From NCBI GenBank assembly GCA_964562855.1, contig CAZLVB010000002.1:1-60074 (forward strand): a DNA stretch of 60,074 nt. Reading direction: 5' to 3'. The notes beneath the pieces were generated by a model. That model was not told the DNA's origin, did no database searches, and saw only the letters and a list, made by a program, of their open reading frames with translations. Source of the stretch: 2-12-FULL-41-17 sp964562855 (lineage in GTDB: Bacteria > Patescibacteriota > Microgenomatia > Curtissbacterales > GWA2-41-24). Shown piece by piece: positions 55,718 to 60,074 of the stretch (the first letter of the stretch is position 1; each line of letters opens with the position of its first letter). Position numbers and translations under genes: made by a program.

Positions 55718-56836
55718 TCAGCCCTGCAGTCTCACCGGCATGATAATATGGAAAAGCCCGCTTTTTGCCTCTGGGGGCGTGAGTCTCCCGGGAGTCAAAC
55801 TTTCACTCATTTCGAAATTGACGACTTCGCTGTCAATTACCCCCAAAGCCTCCAAAATATAGCGGTAGTTGAAGGCAATCTCCCCGCCACGACCGCTGAC
55901 TTCTGCCTCCATCTCTGTCTCATTTGAACCGACCTGGCTGGTGGTGGCGGAAATCATAAGTTTTTTCCCTTCAAATTTAAATCGCACAATATTCCCGCTA
56001 TCTCTGGCAAAAACGGCGGCGATTCTCACTCGTCTTACCAACTCATCACGAGATATTTTGGCACTCGTTGCAAAAGTTGCAGGAATAATTTTCTGCCAGT
56101 GAGGAAACTCGCCCTCAATTAATCTAGAGGTAAACTCGACATTGCCGAGCTTGAAATTAGCCTGCGTTAAAGTGTCTGCAATAGTAATTGTCAACTGGCT
56201 TTCCTCTTCTTCCGCCTCCTCTGCCAGCTTTATCATTTCCGTGACCGTCTTTGCCGGTATTATCACTTTTATCGAACTTGCAGGCCCCTCAATTGGGATA
56301 GAAACGTGGCCCAATCTAAAACCGTCGGTTGCCACCATCAGGAACTTTTGCTTGGTAAACTCGCAAAGAATTCCGGCAAGCGTTGGGCGGCCTTCATCTT
56401 GGGCGGCGCAAAAGGCAACTTGGCCAGCCGCTTTGGCAAAAACAGCTGCCGCCAGCTCGATTGTTTTGCCGCCCTCTATTTTTGGAATTGCCGGAAACTC
56501 TTCTGCGGGCATAGTTGCAAACCTGGCGCTGTAACCGCGTGTCTCAACAAGCAACTCCTCTCCTAATACTTCACAAGTCAAAGGTTGATCGGGAAGCTGC
56601 CCGACAAAATCCATAAACGCCCGGCCGGGTACCGTAATTTTCCCGTCAACCTCCCCTTCGCAGGGTAAAGTTACCCTGATCGCGGTTTCCAGATTCGTAG
56701 AAAGCACGTCCAGGGTATTTTTGTCGGCAGTCAATAGAATGTTGGACAAAACCGGCAAATTCGCCCGGGAAAGATGGGATTTCTCACTGGCCTTCAAGGC
56801 TTTAGTTAAATCTGTCTGTGGTACTTTAAGCTTCAT
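55718..56836 (-). CDS. dnaN: DNA polymerase III beta sliding clamp
   Basis: 372 residues from the ATG at 56836 (ATGAAGCTTAAAG), preferred over an upstream in-frame ATG at 56866 that adds MCSCPNFLNE. Three clamp domains are recognisable: LTKALKASEKSHLSRANLPVLSNILLTADKNTLDVLSTNLETAIRV; PTLAGILCEFTKQKFLMVATDGFRLGHVSI; and the C-terminal EVNFEMSESLTPGRLTPP...SGLFHIIMPVRL, which ends with the usual I-M-P-V-R-L. It forms the dimeric ring holding the polymerase on DNA. Confidence 0.98.
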   Translation of the reverse strand: MKLKVPQTDLTKALKASEKSHLSRANLPVLSNILLTADKNTLDVLSTNLETAIRVTLPCEGEVDGKITVPGRAFMDFVGQLPDQPLTCEVLGEELLVETRGYSARFATMPAEEFPAIPKIEGGKTIELAAAVFAKAAGQVAFCAAQDEGRPTLAGILCEFTKQKFLMVATDGFRLGHVSIPIEGPASSIKVIIPAKTVTEMIKLAEEAEEEESQLTITIADTLTQANFKLGNVEFTSRLIEGEFPHWQKIIPATFATSAKISRDELVRRVRIAAVFARDSGNIVRFKFEGKKLMISATTSQVGSNETEMEAEVSGRGGEIAFNYRYILEALGVIDSEVVNFEMSESLTPGRLTPPEAKSGLFHIIMPVRLQG

Positions 56837-57037
56837 CTCATTGAGAAAGTTGGGGCAGGAGCACAAAGATTATATATCAACATTTACCAAAAAACTATAA
56901 CCGTTTAGGTCTCTTAATCTAAATAGTATTATTTATATTAGTTGCGTTGAAATGTTCAAATGGAAGCAGTCTGCCTGCCAATTTTTGTTGATAACTTGTG
57001 TAAAAACACCCCAACTTGTGCAAAACTTGTGTATAAC
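56837..57037. other. Candidate origin of replication (dnaA-dnaN intergenic)
   Basis: 201 nt between dnaA and dnaN. It contains TTATACACA (minus strand, 57028-57036, matching TTATNCACA) and several one-mismatch DnaA boxes (TTATCAACA at 56986-56994, TTTTACACA at 56997-57005). Next to these is a strongly AT-rich stretch (56865-56940) that could be the unwinding element. Confidence 0.6.
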
Positions 57038-58387
57038 TTAGTTAATATCGTTGAAAAGAGATCTGATTCTTAAGATTTCATCCTTTTTAAGCTGATTAGA
57101 GGAAAGATCCCTTTCCACCTTTTCAACACCGTGAATGATTGTTGAATGGTCTCTGCCGCCGACAAGCTGGCCTATTTGTTCCAAGGGCAAATTCAACTCC
57201 TTTCTTAAAAGGTACATGGCAATTTGCCTGGCTATAACCAAAGATGATTTTCTTGAAGGACTCGAAAGATCTTCGGCTTTGACATTAAAATGACGCAAGA
57301 CAGCCTCCATTATTATTTGTGCAGAAACAATCTTATTTTGGGGCCGGCTTTTTGCCACAATTGATTTTATTGTCGCCAAATCAATTTTTGTTCCTGAAAG
57401 TTTGGCCGCTGAATATGTCGAAACTAAAACGCCCTCCATCTCTCTGGCCGTGCCGAAACAGTTTGCGGCAATATAAGAAATACTGTCTTCATCCAATGTC
57501 ATGCCGCGCTCTTGGCATTTTGTTTTCAAAATGGCCATTTTCATTTCAAAATCGGCGGGAGCAATATCGGCAACCATACCCTGCAAAAACCGGCTGACCA
57601 ATCTCTCTTTGAGTTTTCCAAGCTCCTTCGGGTGCCTGTCGCTTGCCACAACTATTTGTCTTTGCGCAAGCACAAGTTCGCAAAAGGTGTGGAAAAACTC
57701 GTCTTGCGTGCTTTCTTTACCGGCCAAGAACTGGATATCGTCAACCAAAAGGACATCGCAGTTTCGGTACTTTGCGCGGAATGAAGCGTTGGTTTTATTT
57801 GACAAGGATTCTAGGTAATCATTCGTGAACCGCTCGCAGGGCGCATAGATAACTTTTGCGTCCCCTGCCGTTTTTTTTACCTCATTTCCAACAGCGCACA
57901 AAAGATGCGTTTTGCCAACACCCGTAGTTCCCCAGATAAAAAGTGGATTGTAATTTGCCCCCGGATTTTGGGCGACTTGTTTGGCAACAAGGTAAGCTAA
58001 ATTATTGGAATTGCCTACCACAAAGTTGTCAAAAGTGTAGCTCGGTGCAAGATTAGTTGCTCCCGCCCTTTTAACAAAAGTAGTCGGGGCAACCCCAGAA
58101 AAAAGAGGCTCCTTATTGGTAGGCACAATCTCCTTCGCTTGCACAATTAAAAATATCTCTACGTTTTCTCCAACCACTTTTCTGGTAATCTTTATAATTT
58201 GAGATAAGTATCTTTTTTCGATTTCTTCTTTTAGAAAGCTATTTTTAACGGCAACAATCAAGATATTTTTATCATCATTCTTTTTAAATTCCACACAACG
58301 TGAACCCGAAAACCACGTTTTAAAGGTCGAGATGGAAACCTCACGTTTGAGTGCAGAAAGTATTTTGGACCAGATTTTAGCTTCCAC
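57038..58387 (-). CDS. dnaA: Chromosomal replication initiator DnaA
   Basis: 449 residues. Domain I (WSKILSALKREVSISTFKTWFSGSRCVEFKK), linker, AAA+ domain III (Walker A WGTTGVGKTHLLCAVGNEV; Walker B CDVLLVDDIQFLAGKESTQDEFFHTF) and domain IV with the DnaA-box recognition helix (VGGRDHSTIIHGVEKVERDL). It binds DnaA boxes and melts oriC. It is divergent from rpmH, with gene-free DNA on both sides. Confidence 0.98.
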   Translation of the reverse strand: MEAKIWSKILSALKREVSISTFKTWFSGSRCVEFKKNDDKNILIVAVKNSFLKEEIEKRYLSQIIKITRKVVGENVEIFLIVQAKEIVPTNKEPLFSGVAPTTFVKRAGATNLAPSYTFDNFVVGNSNNLAYLVAKQVAQNPGANYNPLFIWGTTGVGKTHLLCAVGNEVKKTAGDAKVIYAPCERFTNDYLESLSNKTNASFRAKYRNCDVLLVDDIQFLAGKESTQDEFFHTFCELVLAQRQIVVASDRHPKELGKLKERLVSRFLQGMVADIAPADFEMKMAILKTKCQERGMTLDEDSISYIAANCFGTAREMEGVLVSTYSAAKLSGTKIDLATIKSIVAKSRPQNKIVSAQIIMEAVLRHFNVKAEDLSSPSRKSSLVIARQIAMYLLRKELNLPLEQIGQLVGGRDHSTIIHGVEKVERDLSSNQLKKDEILRIRSLFNDIN

Positions 58388-58704
58388 TTTAGTTTAAAAA
58401 ATTAAAAGGCGCAGAAAGTCAACTATGGACTAATGGCACATCAAGTAATTTTTGAAGTCAGGCTGAAGAAATTAAAAAAATTAGCGCCAATATTCATGAT
58501 TAACCAACCTTTCCACAATTGTCAACCCCGCAAGAAATATGTGGAAAACTCTCTTTTTACAAATTTGGATATCCTAACCTATCAATTTTGGGAAAGCTGC
58601 TAAATCACCAAACTTCTAACGGAGTCAAGCACTGAAAATTTTTACGGGGAACTTCAAACCGGAACTTGATATCTTTTATTGTTTTTAGTAATCTTGTGGA
58701 CACT
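58388..58704. other. 317-nt dnaA-rpmH intergenic region
   Basis: No gene. It contains weaker DnaA-like boxes (TTTTCCACA, minus strand, 58540-58548; CTTTCCACA, 58509-58517) and the rpmH promoter. It could be a second part of a bipartite origin. Confidence 0.55.
58666..58694 (+). promoter_or_regulatory. rpmH promoter
   Basis: TTGATA (58666-58671), 17-nt spacer, TAATCT (58689-58694). The ATG follows 10 nt later, so the leader is only about 3-4 nt. Confidence 0.7.
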
Positions 58705-58842
58705 ATGCCCAAAAGAACATATCAACCAAAGAAGAGAAAGCGCGCCAAAACCCATGGTTTCAGAAAGCGAATGAGGAGTGCCGATGGCCGCAGGGTTTTA
58801 AAAAGAAGAAGGGGCAAGGGGCGCAAGAAGCTGACTGTTTAG
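58705..58842 (+). CDS. rpmH: Ribosomal protein bL34
   Basis: 45 residues: MPKRTYQPKKRKRAKTHGFRKR...SADGRRVLKRRRGKGRKKLTV. It matches the conserved L34 sequence along its whole length (KRTYQPxxRKRxxxHGFRxRM). First gene of the rpmH-rnpA-yidD-yidC set. It ends in TAG, and the next codon in the same frame is the GTG start of rnpA. Confidence 0.98.
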   Translation: MPKRTYQPKKRKRAKTHGFRKRMRSADGRRVLKRRRGKGRKKLTV

Positions 58843-59085
58843 GTGGACGAATTCTCTTTAAATTTTAAAGAAGGTAAACCTTCTTCCAAAATAACTGTTG
58901 TTGTTTCCAAAAAGGTAGCGCCAAAGGCAGTTGATCGCAATAGAATTAAGAGATTATTCAAAGAAGCTGCCAGAAAGATTAAGTTTTCGCAAGAAATGGT
59001 TATAATTGTTAAAAAGAATATAAAGGATCTCAAAATGCAGCAAGTCGAAAAGCGCCTGATCGACAAATTGAGAAAAATTGAATGA
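58843..59085 (+). CDS. rnpA: Ribonuclease P protein component (N-terminally short)
   Basis: 80 residues with a GTG start right after the rpmH stop. The central RNP motif is intact: VVVSKKVAPKAVDRNRIKRLFKEAARKI (the RNR motif at ~34-38), and MVIIVKKNIKDLKMQQVEKRLIDKLRKI completes the fold. Usual RnpA has ~110-120 residues; the first ~25-30 (RLRKxxDFxxVFxxG) are missing and cannot be restored in this frame because the in-frame TAG of rpmH lies upstream. It binds RNase P RNA to process tRNA 5' ends. ATGA overlap with yidD. Confidence 0.92.
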   Translation: MDEFSLNFKEGKPSSKITVVVSKKVAPKAVDRNRIKRLFKEAARKIKFSQEMVIIVKKNIKDLKMQQVEKRLIDKLRKIE

Positions 59086-59288
59086 AGCAGATTGTCAAAG
59101 CGCTGATTAAGTTCTATCAGATAATTTTTGCCAACAAACTGGCGACTTGTCGTTTTGTCCCAAGCTGTTCCGAATATACGTACGAGTCAATCGAAAAGTA
59201 TGGAGTTATAAAGGGCAGCTTTTTAGGTATCAGGCGAATTTTGGGATGCCATCCTTTCTCGAAGAAACCTTTTTATGATCCTGTCTAA
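59082..59288 (+). CDS. yidD: Membrane protein insertion efficiency factor YidD
   Basis: 68 residues: ALIKFYQIIFANKLATCRFVPSCSEYTYESIEKYGVIKGSFLGIRRILGCHPFSKKPFYDPV. It contains the invariant CRFxPSCSxY and RxxxCHPF motifs. It is an amphipathic membrane-associated helper of YidC, encoded upstream of yidC as usual. Confidence 0.97.
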   Translation: MKQIVKALIKFYQIIFANKLATCRFVPSCSEYTYESIEKYGVIKGSFLGIRRILGCHPFSKKPFYDPV

Positions 59289-59404
59289 TGAAAGATTTTC
59301 CATTATCCATTTTCCATATATCATATATTTCCCAATTTAAATATTGAAAAATTATAAAATTATCAAATAAATGGTAGATGGTAAATGGAAAATAAGATCA
59401 AATC
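59289..59404. other. AT-rich yidD-yidC spacer with inverted repeat
   Basis: TTATCCATTTTCCA (59298-59311) is nearly complementary to TGGAAAATAA (59387-59396), enclosing AT-only sequence. No gene. It may fold in the mRNA before yidC. Confidence 0.4.
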
Positions 59405-60074
59405 ATGAATCCCTTTGACTATCTTTTAATTAATCCGATTCTCAATCTGCTTTTAGTGTTTTATAAAGGTTTGGCAACAATTGCCATCCCCGGCGCCTTG
59501 GGCTTTGCAATTATTCTCTTAACTATTGTCATAAGGATGGTACTTTGGCCCCTAATCTCGTCCCAGCTTAAAAGTACCCAGAAGATGGCCGCCCTAAAAC
59601 CTCATTTGGACAGAATCAAGTCGGAACACGGCCATGATAAAGTGCGTCACCAGCAGGAGGTTTCCAAGCTATATAAGGAGCATGGAGTCAATCCTTTAGC
59701 CGGCTGTTTGCCTCTGATAATTCAAATGCCTGTTTTTATTGCCCTCTATCAGGTCTTGTTGAAAATTGTAGATGTTGCAAATGGTAATTTTTTGGAAAAT
59801 ATTAATAGCCGTCTCTACTCCCCGCTTCTTAACCTCGATAAAATTCCTGACCCTTCATTTCTCGGTGTGAGCCTTAACTTAAAGACTTCTGATTGGCGCG
59901 AATTCGGCTTTCTGTTTCTTTTGGTCCCCGTTCTTACCGGTTTATTTCAGTTCGTCCAATCGAAAATGATGTCTTCCACAGCTCCGGCTGCCAAGAAAGT
60001 GGAAAAACCGTCAGGGGAAGATCAGTCGAAGAAAAAGGAAAGCTTTGAAGACAGCATGGCCCAGATGCAGTCAC
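59405..60074 (+). CDS. yidC: Membrane protein insertase YidC/Oxa1, 3'-truncated by window edge
   Basis: 223 residues visible: MNPFDYLLINPILNLLLVFYKGLATIAIPGALGFAIILLTIVIRMVLWPLISSQLKSTQKMAALKPHLDRIKSEHG, then YKEHGVNPLAGCLPLIIQMPVFIALYQVL, the core YidC signatures (the hydrophilic-groove Arg is in TIVIRMVLWP). It is the short Gram-positive/CPR type without the periplasmic P1 domain. It inserts membrane proteins with or without SecYEG. The frame is still open at the last base. Confidence 0.96.
   Translation, partial: MNPFDYLLINPILNLLLVFYKGLATIAIPGALGFAIILLTIVIRMVLWPLISSQLKSTQKMAALKPHLDRIKSEHGHDKVRHQQEVSKLYKEHGVNPLAGCLPLIIQMPVFIALYQVLLKIVDVANGNFLENINSRLYSPLLNLDKIPDPSFLGVSLNLKTSDWREFGFLFLLVPVLTGLFQFVQSKMMSSTAPAAKKVEKPSGEDQSKKKESFEDSMAQMQS

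Noticed and set aside
1..60074. CRISPR arrays, IS transposases, prophage genes
   Set aside because: No regularly spaced repeats, no cas genes, transposases or phage structural genes were found; the repeats seen are dispersed palindromes.

Overview
The window looks like the chromosome of a Patescibacteria/CPR bacterium, most likely of the Microgenomates lineage. That placement is an inference. It rests on the oriC-type gene order (yidC, yidD, rnpA, rpmH / dnaA, dnaN), secreted proteins starting with a KRGFALPL-type N-terminus, a CPR-style type IV secretion locus with several small T4SS pilins, DUF5989/SxtJ/carbamoyltransferase genes, free-standing four-helix-bundle (IVP-like) genes, many palindromic repeats inside and between genes, and near-leaderless promoters. 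TGA is used as a normal stop. A run of 10 N at 52586-52595 marks an assembly gap.

Layout. (1) 1-9.2 kb is an accessory region. It holds two toxin-antitoxin pairs (RelBE-like, BrnTA-like), a cold-shock protein, an MscS channel, a CNNM/CBS transporter-like protein and small membrane proteins. Several minus-strand genes here end in one of two short dispersed repeats (R1, four copies; R2, two copies), an arrangement that resembles a cassette array. (2) 9.2-16.6 kb holds tRNA-Asn, an LPATG surface protein, two GT-C/YfhO-type membrane proteins and a DUF5989-carbamoyltransferase-SxtJ module. (3) 16.6-25.7 kb is housekeeping: rpoD-dnaG, NUDIX, all four tRNA-Ser isoacceptors plus tRNA-Arg within 3.1 kb, a LAGLIDADG endonuclease, a frameshifted GT-C protein, comF, smpB and tmRNA. 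(4) 25.7-31.9 kb encodes a PP2C-like/beta-propeller membrane protein, DUF5657 and PH-domain proteins, another GT-C-like protein, a four-helix-bundle protein and a SpoIID-domain protein.

(5) 32.2-55.4 kb is a large type IV secretion-like locus. It has six consecutive VirB2-like pilins (the first with a four-fold cysteine-repeat ectodomain), a lytic-transglycosylase protein, a VirB6/TrbL-like protein, a PrgI (VirB3)-type protein, a TraC-type domain protein, a VirB4 ATPase, and a very large Gly-rich membrane protein ending in an HExxH zincin-like domain. Embedded in it are an 1105-residue unknown protein, an ATPase/winged-helix regulator, and a zinc-ribbon protein on the minus strand downstream of a clear cobalamin riboswitch. 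I see no coupling protein, VirB11 or VirB7-10 components in the window.

(6) 55.4-60.1 kb is the replication-origin neighbourhood: a DciA-like gene, dnaN, DnaA-box-bearing DNA, dnaA, then divergent rpmH-rnpA-yidD-yidC (yidC runs off the end). rpmH and rnpA are in the same frame, separated only by a TAG, and RnpA is N-terminally short.

The best candidates for something undescribed are the cobalamin riboswitch attached to an unknown zinc-ribbon protein inside a secretion locus, the gene-plus-3'-repeat cassette arrangement at 0.8-8.1 kb, the tRNA-Ser-like RNA at 19.8 kb, the two ~100-nt covarying structured repeats beside RNA genes, and the zincin-bearing T4SS-associated protein.
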